From Cryobacterium sp. GrIS_2_6 (GTDB lineage: Bacteria; Actinomycetota; Actinomycetes; Actinomycetales; Microbacteriaceae), in NCBI RefSeq assembly GCF_035984545.1, contig NZ_JAXCHP010000001.1, positions 992,001 to 1,056,000 of the forward strand: a DNA stretch of 64,000 nt, written 5' to 3'. The translations under genes were made by a program, and so were the position numbers. The stretch's first letter is position 1. Each line of letters starts with the position of its first letter. Shown piece after piece: positions 25,716-35,955 of the stretch. The notes beneath the pieces are model-generated. The model saw only the letters and a program-made list of their open reading frames with translations, did no database searches and was not told the origin of the DNA.

Positions 25716-27164
25716 GTGAAGTCCACGGTCGAAAAGCTGAGCCCCACGCGCGCCAAGGTCACCATTTCGGTGACCCCGGAGGAGCTGAAGCCCAGCATCA
25801 CCCACGCATATGGTCACATTGCCGAAGACATCAACATCCCCGGCTTCCGCAAGGGCAAGGTTCCGCCGCCCATCATCGACCAGCGTGTCGGTAAGTCGGC
25901 CGTCCTCGAGCACGCCGTCAACGAAGGCCTCGACGGTTTCTATCGTGCCGCCGTCGACGAGCACAAGCTGCGCCCGCTCGGCCGCCCCGAGGCCGACATC
26001 GTCGAATGGCCGTCCGACAAGGACTTCTCCGGGGATCTCAAGCTTTCCATCGAGGTTGACGTTCGCCCCGAGATCGACCTTCCCGCATACTCCGGCCTCA
26101 AGCTCGTCGTCGACACGGCCGAGGTCACCGACGAGGACGTCACCGAGGAGCTCGACAAGCTGCGCAGCCGCTTCGGCACTCTCATCACGGTCGACCGCCC
26201 CGCCAAGACCGGTGACTTCGTGCAGATCGACCTCGTCGCCTCCATCGGCGACGTCGAGGTCGACAACGCGACCGGCATCTCCTACGAGGTCGGCACCGGC
26301 GACTTGATCGACGGCATCGACGAGGCACTCGACTCCTTGAGCGCGAGCGAGACCACGACCTTCAACTCCACTCTCATGGGCGGCGACCACGAAGGCGAAA
26401 CCGCAGAGATCACCGTGACGGTCCTCGCCGTCAAGGAGCGCGAGCTTCCCCCCGTCGACGACGACTTCGCCCAGATCGCCAGCGAATTCGACACCGTCGC
26501 CGAGCTGACGGAAGACCTCAAGGCGCAGGCACTGCGCTCCAAGGTCTTCGGCCAGGGCACCCAGGCCCGCGAACTGCTCATCGAGCAGCTCCTCGCCTCC
26601 GTCGAGGTCCCGATCCCGACCGCGATCATCGAGGACGAGGTGCGCCGTCACCTCGAGGGCGAGAACCGCCTCGAAGACGACGTGCACCGCGCCGAGGTCA
26701 CCGAGTCGAGCGAGAAGACCTTCCGCCAGCAGATCCTGCTCGACACGATCGCCGAGGCCGAGAAGGTCCAGGTCAGCCAGGACGAGCTCACCCAGTACCT
26801 GATCCAGGGTGCGGCCCAGTACGGCATGGACCCGAGCGAGTTCGTCCAGGCGCTCAGCGGCAACGGCCAGATCCCGTCGATGGTCGCAGAGGTCGCCCGC
26901 AACAAGGCCCTCGCGATCGCCCTCGGCAAGGCGGAGGTCGTTGATGGCAACGGCGCCGTCGTCGACCTCGCCGAATTCACCGCGATCGCGGGCGACGAGC
27001 CAGAGGCCGCCGCAGACGGGACCACGTCCGTCGACGTCGACATCGACGCCGTCACGGTCGACCCGGCCGCGGACGCCGCAGCAGCCGCCGCGTCGGACGA
27101 CGCTGACGACGAGGCCGCCGAGGTCCCCGCGAAGCCGAAGAAGAAGGCCGCAGCCAAGAAGTAA
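25716..27164 (+). CDS. tig: Trigger factor (ribosome-associated chaperone, FKBP-type PPIase)
   Basis: This is a 482-residue protein. The N-terminal ribosome-binding domain has the GFRKGKVP loop at about residues 44-51 that docks next to the exit tunnel. The FKBP-type PPIase domain follows at about 150-240 ([11 protein letters not shown]...[15 protein letters not shown]) and then a long helical C-terminal domain. The last 50 residues are an Ala/Asp-rich stretch ending in a Lys-rich [10 protein letters not shown] tail. It starts at GTG 25716 with AGGAGATAA upstream. It heads the protein-folding and degradation block tig-clpP1-clpP2-clpX; a strong terminator separates it from clpP1. Confidence 0.97.
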   Translation: MKSTVEKLSPTRAKVTISVTPEELKPSITHAYGHIAEDINIPGFRKGKVPPPIIDQRVGKSAVLEHAVNEGLDGFYRAAVDEHKLRPLGRPEADIVEWPSDKDFSGDLKLSIEVDVRPEIDLPAYSGLKLVVDTAEVTDEDVTEELDKLRSRFGTLITVDRPAKTGDFVQIDLVASIGDVEVDNATGISYEVGTGDLIDGIDEALDSLSASETTTFNSTLMGGDHEGETAEITVTVLAVKERELPPVDDDFAQIASEFDTVAELTEDLKAQALRSKVFGQGTQARELLIEQLLASVEVPIPTAIIEDEVRRHLEGENRLEDDVHRAEVTESSEKTFRQQILLDTIAEAEKVQVSQDELTQYLIQGAAQYGMDPSEFVQALSGNGQIPSMVAEVARNKALAIALGKAEVVDGNGAVVDLAEFTAIAGDEPEAAADGTTSVDVDIDAVTVDPAADAAAAAASDDADDEAAEVPAKPKKKAAAKK

Positions 27165-27214
27165 CACCCGCGGGCAGCATCCGCTGCCAGCACCCGCTGT
27201 ACTCCAGCGAACGA

Positions 27215-27246
27215 GGGCCGGGCGTCTCAGGACGTCCGGCCCTTCC
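27215..27246 (+). terminator. Rho-independent terminator after tig
   Basis: A 12-bp stem (27215-27226 with 27231-27242, one G-U pair) closed by a TCAG tetraloop is followed by a short TT. It isolates tig from the clp genes. Confidence 0.75.
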
Positions 27247-27273
27247 GCGTTCCCTGGCGCGAGGGAGCCGCGC

Positions 27274-27291
27274 AATCTGCCGAGGGCGAAC
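27274..27291 (+). promoter_or_regulatory. Candidate ClgR-type operator upstream of clpP1
   Basis: The 18 bases at 27274-27291 read AATCTGCCGAGGGCGAAC. Compared with the recalled actinobacterial ClgR site (W..WCGCY.A.RGCGWWS; GTTCGC-N5-GCGAAC in Streptomyces), the right half GCGAAC is perfect and the left half has two mismatches. It lies 67 bases before the clpP1 start. A weak -10 (TATAGA, 27317-27322) follows. ClgR control of clp genes is established in related bacteria; binding here is inference. Confidence 0.4.
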
Positions 27292-27357
27292 ACGGCCGTT
27301 CTGGCTCTCAGGCTCCTATAGATTCAATCTCAAGCGACAAGTGAAACGGAGCGCGAC

Positions 27358-27957
27358 ATGGCCGATATGACCCCTACACCCGGCGTTTTTGACCGACTGC
27401 TGAAAGACCGCATCATCTGGCTCGGTTCGGAGGTCCGGGACGAGAACGCCAACGAGATCTGCGCCAAGATCCTGCTGCTCGCCGCAGAGGACTCTGAGCG
27501 GGACATCTTCCTGTACATCAACTCGCCCGGCGGCTCGATCACGGCCGGCATGGCCATCTACGACACGATGAAGTTCGTACCGAACGACATCGTCACCGTC
27601 GGCATCGGGCTGGCGGCCTCCATGGGCCAGTTCCTGCTGTCCTCCGGCACCAAGGGCAAGCGGTACATCACGCCGAACGCCCGGGTTCTGCTGCACCAGC
27701 CGTCCGGCGGCTTCGGCGGCACGGCGGCAGACATCCAGACGCAGGCGAAGGTCATCCTCGACATGAAGAAGCGGATGGCGGAACTCACGGCGGAGCAGAC
27801 CGGCAAGTCGGTCGAGCAGATCCTGATCGACAACGACCGCGACAACTGGTTCACCGCCCAGGAGGCCGTGACCTACGGCTTCGTCGACCACCTGCGCGGC
27901 TCCGCGTCGGAAGTAATCGGCGGCGGCGGCACCGACGACTCAGTGAACAAGATCTAG
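27358..27957 (+). CDS. clpP1: ATP-dependent Clp protease proteolytic subunit 1
   Basis: This 199-residue serine protease subunit has the nucleophile Ser88 in GLAASMGQ and His113 in LHQPSGG, with the INSPGGS oxyanion strand before them. In actinobacteria two different ClpP rings join into a mixed tetradecamer; the second subunit gene starts 16 bases downstream. The start is ATG at 27358 with GGAG upstream. Proteolysis needs ClpX or ClpC; clpX lies in the same block. Confidence 0.96.
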   Translation: MADMTPTPGVFDRLLKDRIIWLGSEVRDENANEICAKILLLAAEDSERDIFLYINSPGGSITAGMAIYDTMKFVPNDIVTVGIGLAASMGQFLLSSGTKGKRYITPNARVLLHQPSGGFGGTAADIQTQAKVILDMKKRMAELTAEQTGKSVEQILIDNDRDNWFTAQEAVTYGFVDHLRGSASEVIGGGGTDDSVNKI

Positions 27958-27973
27958 GACGGGCGTACACGAC

Positions 27974-28645
27974 ATGGAATTCACGAATTTTGGTCACCAG
28001 GCCGGTGGCCGCGCACCGCAGGCTCCCGAGTCTCGGTACATCCTCCCCACCTTCGAAGAACGCACGGCATACGGCTACAAGCGCCAGGACCCCTACGCGA
28101 AGCTCTTCGAGGACCGCATCATCTTCCTCGGCGTTCAGGTCGACGACGCGTCCGCTGACGACGTCATGGCCCAGCTCCTCGTGCTCGAGAGCCAGGACCC
28201 GGACCGCGACATCGTGATGTACATCAACTCACCGGGTGGCTCCTTCACCGCGATGACGGCGATCTACGACACGATGCAGTACATCCGTCCGCACATCCAG
28301 ACGGTCTGCCTCGGCCAGGCGGCGTCCGCCGCCGCCGTGCTGCTGGCCGGCGGAACGCCCGGCAAGCGCCTCGCGCTGCCGAACGCGCGCATCCTCATCC
28401 ACCAGCCCTCAGCCGGTGGACAGGGCGGCGGCCAGGCTTCCGACATCGAGATCCAGGCAGCGGAGATCCAGCGGATGCGCGAATGGCTCGAAGAGACCAT
28501 CGCGCACCATTCCAACCGCACCTCGGCGCAGGTCCACAAGGACATCGACCGCGACAAGATCCTCGGCGCCCCCGAGGCCCTCGAATACGGCCTGATCGAC
28601 CAGATCCTGACGAGCCGCAAGAACGTTCCGGTCCTCGTCAAGTAG
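27974..28645 (+). CDS. clpP2: ATP-dependent Clp protease proteolytic subunit 2
   Basis: This 223-residue ClpP paralog has Ser118 in GQAASAAAV and His143 in IHQPSAGG. Its N-terminal extension of about 25 residues and the [15 protein letters not shown] handle region are typical of ClpP2, which carries the docking surface for the ATPase in characterised actinobacterial systems. It follows clpP1 by 16 bases and is almost certainly co-transcribed with it. Confidence 0.96.
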   Translation: MEFTNFGHQAGGRAPQAPESRYILPTFEERTAYGYKRQDPYAKLFEDRIIFLGVQVDDASADDVMAQLLVLESQDPDRDIVMYINSPGGSFTAMTAIYDTMQYIRPHIQTVCLGQAASAAAVLLAGGTPGKRLALPNARILIHQPSAGGQGGGQASDIEIQAAEIQRMREWLEETIAHHSNRTSAQVHKDIDRDKILGAPEALEYGLIDQILTSRKNVPVLVK

Positions 28646-28896
28646 CTGTCCTCTTTCGCGAGGGGCAGGTCCCCGTTCTCCTGTCGCCCGCGCGGCGGCC
28701 GGTCGGATGCGCAAGCACCTGCAGGCCGCCGCGTTCCGGTTTCCGCCGGTCGGGCGCCGCGCGACACCCCACCCGCCGGGGATTGTTACGGGTTTCCACC
28801 GATCCGCGTCGCTTGCGCCCCAGTGTCACCACCAGAGGCTAGGCTCGGTTCAGCGATACAAGCGTTACCAGCACGACCGATGGAGGAGGCTGACGG

Positions 28897-30180
28897 ATGG
28901 CCCGAATAGGCGAAAGCGCCGACCTGCTGAAGTGTTCCTTCTGTGGGAAGAGTCAGAAGCAGGTCCAGCAGCTGATCGCCGGTCCCGGTGTCTACATCTG
29001 CGATGAATGCGTCGAGTTGTGCAACGAGATCATCGAAGAACGTCTGGCCGAGGCCGGCGCCGGAGAGACCACGAGCGAGTTCGAACTGCCCAAGCCCAAG
29101 GAGATCTTCGGGTTCCTTGAGGAATACGTCATCGGCCAGGAAGCCGCCAAGCGCGCACTGGCCGTCGCCGTCTACAACCACTACAAGCGCGTGCGCTCCC
29201 GTGCCACGCTCACCGCCGCGGATGCGATCCACGACGACGTGGAAATCGCCAAGTCCAACATCCTCCTGATCGGCCCGACCGGCTGCGGCAAGACCTATCT
29301 CGCCCAGACGCTCGCCAAGCGCCTCAACGTGCCGTTCGCCGTCGCGGACGCGACCGCACTCACCGAGGCCGGATACGTCGGCGAAGACGTCGAGAACATC
29401 CTGCTCAAGCTTATCCAGGCCGCAGACTACGACGTCAAGCGTGCCGAGACGGGCATCATCTACATCGACGAGATCGACAAGATCGCCCGCAAGGCCGAGA
29501 ACCCCTCGATCACCAGGGACGTGTCCGGCGAGGGCGTGCAGCAGGCTTTGCTGAAGATCCTGGAAGGGACCGTCGCCTCGGTACCCCCGCAGGGCGGCCG
29601 CAAGCATCCGCACCAGGAATTCATCCAGATCGACACGACCAATGTGCTGTTCATCGTGGCCGGCGCGTTCGCCGGACTCGACGACATCATCTCCACCCGT
29701 GCCGGCAAGAAGGGGATCGGCTTCGGCGCCCCGCTGCACAGCAAGGGTGACGATGTGAACCTCTTCAGCGAGGTCCTCCCCGAAGACCTGCACAAGTTCG
29801 GACTCATCCCCGAATTCATCGGCCGGCTGCCCGTCGTCACGACGGTCACCCAGCTCGACCAGGTCGCCCTCATGCAGATCCTCACGGTTCCGAAGAACGC
29901 CCTGGTACGCCAGTACCAGCGGATGTTCGAGCTCGACGGCGTCGAACTCGACTTCGAGCAGCCCGCCCTCGAGGCCATCGCCGACCTCGCCGTGCTGCGC
30001 AAGACCGGCGCCCGGGGCCTCCGCGCGATCATGGAAGAGGTTCTCGGGCCGATCATGTTCGAGGTGCCGTCCTCCAGCGAGGTCGCCAGGGTCATTGTGA
30101 CCAGGGCTGCCGTGCTCGACAACGCCGCCCCGACCATCGTGCTGCACAAGGCCGCCCGCCGCGTCGAGAAGTCCGCCTAG
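28897..30180 (+). CDS. clpX: ATP-dependent Clp protease ATP-binding subunit ClpX
   Basis: This is a 427-residue AAA+ unfoldase. Four zinc-binding Cys at 13, 16, 35 and 38 form the substrate-recognition domain. Walker A GPTGCGKT is at about 126-133, Walker [11 protein letters not shown] follows, and the C-terminal small domain ends in a short basic tail. The IGFGAPL segment near 280 is the IGF-type loop that docks on ClpP. It delivers substrates to the ClpP1P2 chamber. The 252-base gap after clpP2 has no gene or clear terminator, so clpX may have its own promoter; GGAGGAGG precedes the ATG. Confidence 0.97.
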   Translation: MARIGESADLLKCSFCGKSQKQVQQLIAGPGVYICDECVELCNEIIEERLAEAGAGETTSEFELPKPKEIFGFLEEYVIGQEAAKRALAVAVYNHYKRVRSRATLTAADAIHDDVEIAKSNILLIGPTGCGKTYLAQTLAKRLNVPFAVADATALTEAGYVGEDVENILLKLIQAADYDVKRAETGIIYIDEIDKIARKAENPSITRDVSGEGVQQALLKILEGTVASVPPQGGRKHPHQEFIQIDTTNVLFIVAGAFAGLDDIISTRAGKKGIGFGAPLHSKGDDVNLFSEVLPEDLHKFGLIPEFIGRLPVVTTVTQLDQVALMQILTVPKNALVRQYQRMFELDGVELDFEQPALEAIADLAVLRKTGARGLRAIMEEVLGPIMFEVPSSSEVARVIVTRAAVLDNAAPTIVLHKAARRVEKSA

Positions 30181-30213
30181 CCCCAGCCTCCCGCCCACCG
30201 ACGAGGGGTCGCC

Positions 30214-31380
30214 ATGTTCCAGTCTGCCTTTGCGGGCATCGTCGCGTCGATCACCGGGTTCGCGAGCTCCTTCGTGCTCGTGATCGCCGGGCTCCGCGCG
30301 GTCGGGGCGAGCGACGCGGAAGCCGCCTCCGGCCTGTTCGCCCTCTGCCTGCTCGTCGGCGTGACGTGCATCGGGCTGCCCTGGTACTTCCGGATGCCGA
30401 TCTCCTTCGCATGGTCGACGCCGGGCGCGGCCCTGCTCGTCGCCGCGGGCCAGACCACGAAGGACTTCGGCGCTGCAGCGGGGGCGTTCCTCGTCTGCGG
30501 CGTCCTGATCGTGCTCAGCGGACTCTGGCCCGCGCTCGGACGACTGATCACGAGGATCCCGAAGCCCATCGCGAGCGCCATGCTCGCCGGCATCCTGTTC
30601 CCGATCTGCATCGCGCCGGTCACTGCGACCGTGCAGCAGCCCCTGCTCGCCGTCCCCGTCGTGCTGGTCTGGCTCCTGCTCTTCCGGCTCGCGCGGCGCT
30701 GGGCCGTCCCCGCTGCGATGCTCGTCGCGATCATCGGCATCGTGCTCACCGCGGGAACCGGCTGGCTCACCGCCGCGAGCTCGGCCCCGCAGCTCGTGTT
30801 CGTTCCGCCGGTCTTCGACCCGGTCGTCATCGTGAGCCTCGGCCTGCCGCTCTTCATCGTCACGATGGCCGGCCAGAACGTGCCGGGCTTCGTCGTGCTG
30901 TCGACCTTCGGCTACCGTGCGCCACCGCGTCCCATCCTGGTCGCCTCCGGACTGGCCACGGCGGCAGGTTCCGTGTTCGGCGCCCACGGGGTGAACCTCG
31001 CCGCGATCACGGCGGCCCTGATGGCCAGCCCAGACGCCCACCCTGACCGGTCGAGACGGTGGGTGGCCACGGTCACGAGCGGCGTGACCTATCTTGTGCT
31101 CGGGCTCGCTGCCGGGTTCGCCGCGGCCCTGGTCTCCGCCTCCCCGCCGATCCTGATCGAGGCGGTGGCCGGGCTCGCCCTCCTGGGCGCCTTCGTAACG
31201 AGCATCACCGGCGCGCTCGAGGACGCCACCCACGTGATCACCGCGGCGGCCACGTTCATCGTGACCGCGTCCGGCGTCGTCATCCTGGGCATCGGCTCGG
31301 CCTTCTGGGGTCTCGTCGTCGGAGCCGTGTTCCTGGCCTGGCTGGGCTGGCGGCGCTCAGGTCTGACCCTTTCCGCCTGA
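30214..31380 (+). CDS. BenE-type benzoate/H+ symporter family protein
   Basis: This 388-residue membrane protein has about eleven or twelve hydrophobic segments and the family signatures FAWSTPGAALL near residue 66 and VTMAGQNVPGF near 222. BenE proteins import benzoate with protons. No aromatic degradation genes lie nearby, so the substrate is inferred from family only. It begins 33 bases after clpX and may be read through from it. It is convergent with the M3 peptidase gene, 13 bases between stops. Confidence 0.87.
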   Translation: MFQSAFAGIVASITGFASSFVLVIAGLRAVGASDAEAASGLFALCLLVGVTCIGLPWYFRMPISFAWSTPGAALLVAAGQTTKDFGAAAGAFLVCGVLIVLSGLWPALGRLITRIPKPIASAMLAGILFPICIAPVTATVQQPLLAVPVVLVWLLLFRLARRWAVPAAMLVAIIGIVLTAGTGWLTAASSAPQLVFVPPVFDPVVIVSLGLPLFIVTMAGQNVPGFVVLSTFGYRAPPRPILVASGLATAAGSVFGAHGVNLAAITAALMASPDAHPDRSRRWVATVTSGVTYLVLGLAAGFAAALVSASPPILIEAVAGLALLGAFVTSITGALEDATHVITAAATFIVTASGVVILGIGSAFWGLVVGAVFLAWLGWRRSGLTLSA

Positions 31381-31393
31381 AACCGGCCGCCGG

Positions 31394-33460
31394 TCAGTTC
31401 AGGCCGCGCCGGTCGAGCAGCGGCTGGATGATCGCATCGCGCCCCCGGAAGTCCCGGTACGCCTCGAGCGGGTCGATGCTGCCCCCGCGAGCGAGCAGGC
31501 GTTCCCGGAACCGCTCACCGTTCTCCCTGGTCAGGCCGCCGTGCTCGGCGAACCATGCGCCGGTGTCGGCGTCCTGCACCTCGCTCCAGATGTACGAGTA
31601 GTAGCTCGCGTCGTACCCGCCGGAGAAGGTGTGCGCGAAATAGGTGCTCGCGTACCGGGTCGGCACGGCGGGGTTGTCGAGGCCGGCGGCGGTGAGACAG
31701 GCGGCCTCGAAGGCGGCGACATCGGTGATCTCGGTGCCGGCATCCGCTTCGATGCCGTGCCAGGCCTGGTCGAGCAGTGCGGCGGCGAGGTATTCGCTCG
31801 TCGCGAAGCCCTCGTTGAAGGGGGCAGACGCGTGGATACCCGCGACGATCTCCGGGGGCAGCGGCTCGCCGGTCTCCCGGTTGCGGGCATAGTTCGCGAG
31901 CACCTCCGGGTCGAAGCGCCACATCTCGTTGACCTGGCTCGGGAACTCGACGAAGTCCCGGTACACGTTCGTCCCGGCGAATTTCGGGTAGGTGACCCGC
32001 GCGAAAAGCCCGTGCAGTGCGTGCCCGAACTCGTGGAAGAGCGTGGTGACCTCGTCGAGGCTCAGCAACGTGGCCTCCCCGGCGGACGGCTGCGGCACAT
32101 TGAGGTTGTTGCAGACGATCACGGGCGTGCCGAGAAGATCCGATTGCGAGACGAGGGCGTTCATCCACGCCCCGCCGCGCTTGGAATCCCGGGTGTACAC
32201 GTCGAGGATGTACAGGCCGACGGGGGAGCCGTCCTCCTCGCACACTTCGAATACCCGCGCATCGGGGTGCCACGCGGCGAGCGAAGCACGTTCGGTGAAG
32301 GTCACCCCGTAGAGGCGCTGGGCGGCGTAGAAGACGCCGTCGCGCAACACGCTCTCGAGCTCGAACCAGGGGCGCAGGGCGGCCGTGTCGACGTCGTACC
32401 TGGCCCGGCGCATCCGCTCGGAGTAGAACGCCCAGTCCCAGGCGGCGATGTCGAAGCCCTCGGCGAGGATCCCCGCGTCGACGTCGGCCTCGACGAGGGC
32501 CTGCAGTTCGGACTGCTCGGCGCGCGCGTTGCGTGCGGCCGGAACCGCGAGCCGGTGCAGCAGGTCCCCGACGGCGGCGGGCGTCCTGGCGGTCTCGTCG
32601 GCCGTGACCGCGGCCGCGTGGGTCGCGAAGCCGAGCAGGCGGGCGCGTTCGGCGCGGAGGCGGGTGATCGACAGCACGAGGGCGCGGTTGTCGTGCTCTC
32701 CGCCACGGATGCCCCTGGCGCGGGAGGCGGCGAGCAACCGTTCGCGCACGCCCCGGTCGGTGAGCAGCGCGAGGTAGGGGTGGCCGGTGAAGAGCACGAG
32801 GGTGATCACGAAACGGCCGGGCATGCCACGGTCGGTTGCGGCCTGGGCCGCGGCGGAGAGCTGGCCGGCGGAGAGACCGTCGAGCTCCGAAGCGTCGTCG
32901 ACGACGAGGGCGAGGTCGTTGGTGTCGGCGAGAAGGTTCTTCTCGAACCGGGTGGTGGCGACGGAGAGCCGCGTGTTGAAGTCGCGGAGCAGCGCCTTGT
33001 CGGCGTCGGACAGCCCGGCCCCGGCGAGGGTGAACTGGGTGAAATACCGCTCGAGGAGGTACCGGGTCTCCGGGTCGAGCCCGAGCTCGTCTGCGCGCGC
33101 GTGCAGGGCCGCGATGCGCGCGAAGAGCTCTGGGCGCAGTCGGATCGCGTCGGAGTGCGCCGCGAGCAGGGGAGCGAGCTCCTCCTCCAGGGCGATCGTG
33201 AACGGGCTCGAATCCGAGGAGCTCCGGTTGAAGAACACCGCGGCGACCCGGTCGAGCAACTGGCCGCTCCGTTCAAGCGCCAGCAGGGTGTTCCCGACGG
33301 ACGGCTCCGCGGGGTCGGAACAGATCGTCTCGACCTCGGCGAGCTGTTCCGTCATGCCGACGAGGAACGCGGGCCGGTAGTGCTCGTCGCGAATGGCGGC
33401 ATACGCCGGGAGTTGGAACGGGAGCGTGCTCGGCCGGGCGAATGGGTTGTGCTGGTCCAT
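31394..33460 (-). CDS. M3 family metallopeptidase (oligopeptidase A/peptidyl-dipeptidase Dcp type)
   Basis: This 688-residue cytoplasmic zinc peptidase has the active site HEFGH at about residues 476-480 within LFHEFGHALHG and the downstream third zinc ligand Glu in the GL/EFPSQV region (FVEFPSQVNEMW). The length and N-terminal NPFARPSTLPFQLPAY fit the Dcp/OpdA branch, which degrades short peptides. The start is ATG at 33460. It is divergent from a methyltransferase gene, 63 bases between starts. Confidence 0.9.
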   Translation of the reverse strand: MDQHNPFARPSTLPFQLPAYAAIRDEHYRPAFLVGMTEQLAEVETICSDPAEPSVGNTLLALERSGQLLDRVAAVFFNRSSSDSSPFTIALEEELAPLLAAHSDAIRLRPELFARIAALHARADELGLDPETRYLLERYFTQFTLAGAGLSDADKALLRDFNTRLSVATTRFEKNLLADTNDLALVVDDASELDGLSAGQLSAAAQAATDRGMPGRFVITLVLFTGHPYLALLTDRGVRERLLAASRARGIRGGEHDNRALVLSITRLRAERARLLGFATHAAAVTADETARTPAAVGDLLHRLAVPAARNARAEQSELQALVEADVDAGILAEGFDIAAWDWAFYSERMRRARYDVDTAALRPWFELESVLRDGVFYAAQRLYGVTFTERASLAAWHPDARVFEVCEEDGSPVGLYILDVYTRDSKRGGAWMNALVSQSDLLGTPVIVCNNLNVPQPSAGEATLLSLDEVTTLFHEFGHALHGLFARVTYPKFAGTNVYRDFVEFPSQVNEMWRFDPEVLANYARNRETGEPLPPEIVAGIHASAPFNEGFATSEYLAAALLDQAWHGIEADAGTEITDVAAFEAACLTAAGLDNPAVPTRYASTYFAHTFSGGYDASYYSYIWSEVQDADTGAWFAEHGGLTRENGERFRERLLARGGSIDPLEAYRDFRGRDAIIQPLLDRRGLN

Positions 33461-33523
33461 GCCTCAAACTTAGTTCCGGATGAGCCCGGCTCCTGAATTC
33501 GGCACACGTCCTAGGCTGTCAGC

Positions 33524-34414
33524 ATGACCGCCGAGCAAGCACGCGAGCCCGCACACTCCCAGCCGGACGACAGGGACGCCGACCGCGTCGAAATCGCCCC
33601 GCCCGGCGAGGCGATCCGCGACACCTATACGCACGGGCACCACGAGAGCGTGCTCCGCTCGCACACCTGGCGTACCGTCGCGAACTCGGCCGCGTACCTG
33701 ATCCCGCACCTCACGCCGGCGCTGCGGGTCCTCGACGTCGGCTGCGGCCCTGGCACGATCACGGTCGACCTCGCCCGCCGCGTCTCTCCGGGCACGGTGG
33801 CCGGCATCGACGCCTCCGCTGCGATCGTCGCCCAGGCGGCCGGGCTCGCCGTCGACGAGGGGGTACCCAACGTCGCCTTCCAGGTCGGCGACGTCTACGC
33901 TCTCGACGTCGCAGACGACAGCTTCGACCTCGTGCACGCGCACCAGGTTCTCCAGCACCTCGCGAACCCGGTCGCCGCCCTGCAGGAACTCCGCCGCGTC
34001 CTGAAGCCCGGCGGCATCCTCGCCGCCCGCGACGTTGACTACGGCGGCGTGGCCTGGTACCCCAAGCTCCCCGGCCTCCAGTCCTGGATGACCGCATACC
34101 GTGCGGTGCACTACTGGAACGGCGGTGATCCAGACGCCGGCCGCGCACTCAAGGCGTGGGCCAGGCTCGCGGGCTTCGACGCCGTGACGAGCAGTGCGTC
34201 CATCTGGTGCTTCGCCACGGACGCGGAGCGCGACTGGTGGGGGGAATCCTGGGCCCTGCGCGCGACCGAATCCGATTTCGCCGCGCACGCGATCGAATCC
34301 GGGGCCGCCGACCTCGCCGCCCTGCGCGCCATGGCCGCAGCCTGGCGACAGTGGGCAGGCGACCCCGATGGCTGGTTCGGCATGCCGCACGGCGAGATCA
34401 TCGCGGTCAAGTAG
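33524..34414 (+). CDS. SAM-dependent methyltransferase
   Basis: This 296-residue class I methyltransferase has motif I VLDVGCGPGT at about residue 69, a motif II-like acidic GIDAS, and post-motif FDLVHAHQVLQHL followed by LKPGG. It resembles methyltransferase_11/25 proteins that act on small molecules or quinone-like substrates; the substrate is unknown. The start is ATG at 33524. An adenylate-forming ligase starts 44 bases downstream, making this the first gene of a likely four-gene + strand unit (33524-37852). Confidence 0.84.
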   Translation: MTAEQAREPAHSQPDDRDADRVEIAPPGEAIRDTYTHGHHESVLRSHTWRTVANSAAYLIPHLTPALRVLDVGCGPGTITVDLARRVSPGTVAGIDASAAIVAQAAGLAVDEGVPNVAFQVGDVYALDVADDSFDLVHAHQVLQHLANPVAALQELRRVLKPGGILAARDVDYGGVAWYPKLPGLQSWMTAYRAVHYWNGGDPDAGRALKAWARLAGFDAVTSSASIWCFATDAERDWWGESWALRATESDFAAHAIESGAADLAALRAMAAAWRQWAGDPDGWFGMPHGEIIAVK

Positions 34415-34458
34415 CTTTTGTCACCGAGCCGCGGACCTCAGGAAAAGTAGACTCGAGC

Positions 34459-35955
34459 GTGCCCTTCCTCGACCGCCTCCAGCACTGGGCCGCCCTGCAG
34501 CCGGACGCGAACGCCGTCACGATCGGTGCGGACCGGCTCAGCTACGCCGAACTCCAGGGCCGGTCGAGCCTCCGCGCCCGCGAACTGGCGGGGGAGTCGT
34601 CCAGTGGCCAGACCGTGCTCTGCCTGCCCAATGGTCTCGACTTCGTCGTGGACTTCGTCGCCGCGGTCGCGGGCGCGGGCACCGTCGCCGTGGTCGACCC
34701 GGACTGGCCGGCCCTGCAGCGTTCTGCCGTCGAGCGGATGCTGCGCGATGCCTGCTCGCCGCCGCTATCGGCGTCTTCATCGCCGGCGCCGACGACGCCA
34801 CCGGCGCCAGCCGGCTTCCGCGACGGGCCAGCGGATTCGGTCTTCCTCTACGGCTTCACCTCGGGCACCACCGCGCTGCCCAAGGCTTTCACCCGCAGCA
34901 GGGACTCCTGGCAGCGGGCCTTCGCAGCGAGTTCCGCCTTGTTCGACCTCCGCGCCGATGACCGGGTCCTCGCCCCCGGACCGCTGTCGGCGAGCCTGAC
35001 GCTGTACGCCCTCGCCGAGACCCTCTACGCGGGGGCTGCGTTCCACACCCTGCCGCACTTCGACGTCGGCGATGCCCTCGACTCCGTCGCACATGCCGGC
35101 GTGACCCGCATCGTCGCCGTCCCGACAGCGCTCCGAATGCTCGGCGAGCGGGGCTTGATCGCCGGCGTGGACGGAGGCGCGCTCACCGCGATCGTCAGCG
35201 CGGGCGCCCGGCTCGACGCCGCCACTCTCGCGAGCGTCCGGAACTGGGCGCCCCGAGCTACGGTCTTCGACTACTACGGCGCCGCGGAACTGAGCTTCGT
35301 CACCGCCAGGCGACTCCGCCCCGGTGAGCACCGGACCGAGTCTCCGACGGGCGTCGGCCGGCCGTTCCCCGGCGTCGACGTCCGTGTCCTCGATGACGCA
35401 GGCCGGGCATCCGCCCCCGGAATCACCGGGACCATCGTCGTGCGCAGCCGTCTGGTCAGCGCCGGCTACGCCTGGGGCGACGACGGCACAGCGTTCGCCC
35501 GCGTCGCTGCTGACCAGACCGGCCAGTGGTGCACGGTCGGCGACCAGGGCCATCTCGACGACGCCGGCGAACTGCACTTCGAGGGCCGCCGGGCCGACAT
35601 GATCGTCACGTCCGGCCACAACGTCTACCCGCAGGAGGTCGAGGCGACCCTCCTCACTGGCCTCGGCGGCTCCGCTGCAGGCGGGGCAGCCGCACAGGTA
35701 GTCGTGACCGGCCTCGCGGATGCCCGGCGCGGTACGCTGCTCGTCGCCGCGCTCCTCGAAGCACCCGGCGCCGGCGCTGGGGCGTTCACCCTCGCCGACC
35801 TGCGGACGGCCGCGACCGGCCTCGCCCCGCAGAAACGCCCGCGCGCCTACTACCGGATCACGGACCTGCCCGTCACCCGGGCGGGCAAGGTCAGCCGGCG
35901 CCTGCTTGCCGACTGGATCACCGAAGGAGACCCCCGTGTCGAGCGCCTCGACTGA
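34459..35955 (+). CDS. AMP-binding (acyl-CoA synthetase-like) adenylate-forming ligase
   Basis: This 498-residue ANL-superfamily enzyme has the phosphate loop TSGTTALPKAF at about residue 136, A5 YYGAAELSF, A7 GDQGHLD and the C-terminal catalytic Lys in RAGKVSRR. It should activate a carboxylic acid as acyl-AMP and transfer it to CoA. The GTG at 34459 is chosen because upstream in-frame sequence lacks a start before the previous gene. It overlaps the thiolase gene by 20 bases. Ligase plus thiolase recalls the VraA-VraB/YhfT-YhfS pairs of Firmicutes, but that comparison is from memory. The acid substrate is unknown. Confidence 0.83.
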   Translation: MPFLDRLQHWAALQPDANAVTIGADRLSYAELQGRSSLRARELAGESSSGQTVLCLPNGLDFVVDFVAAVAGAGTVAVVDPDWPALQRSAVERMLRDACSPPLSASSSPAPTTPPAPAGFRDGPADSVFLYGFTSGTTALPKAFTRSRDSWQRAFAASSALFDLRADDRVLAPGPLSASLTLYALAETLYAGAAFHTLPHFDVGDALDSVAHAGVTRIVAVPTALRMLGERGLIAGVDGGALTAIVSAGARLDAATLASVRNWAPRATVFDYYGAAELSFVTARRLRPGEHRTESPTGVGRPFPGVDVRVLDDAGRASAPGITGTIVVRSRLVSAGYAWGDDGTAFARVAADQTGQWCTVGDQGHLDDAGELHFEGRRADMIVTSGHNVYPQEVEATLLTGLGGSAAGGAAAQVVVTGLADARRGTLLVAALLEAPGAGAGAFTLADLRTAATGLAPQKRPRAYYRITDLPVTRAGKVSRRLLADWITEGDPRVERLD

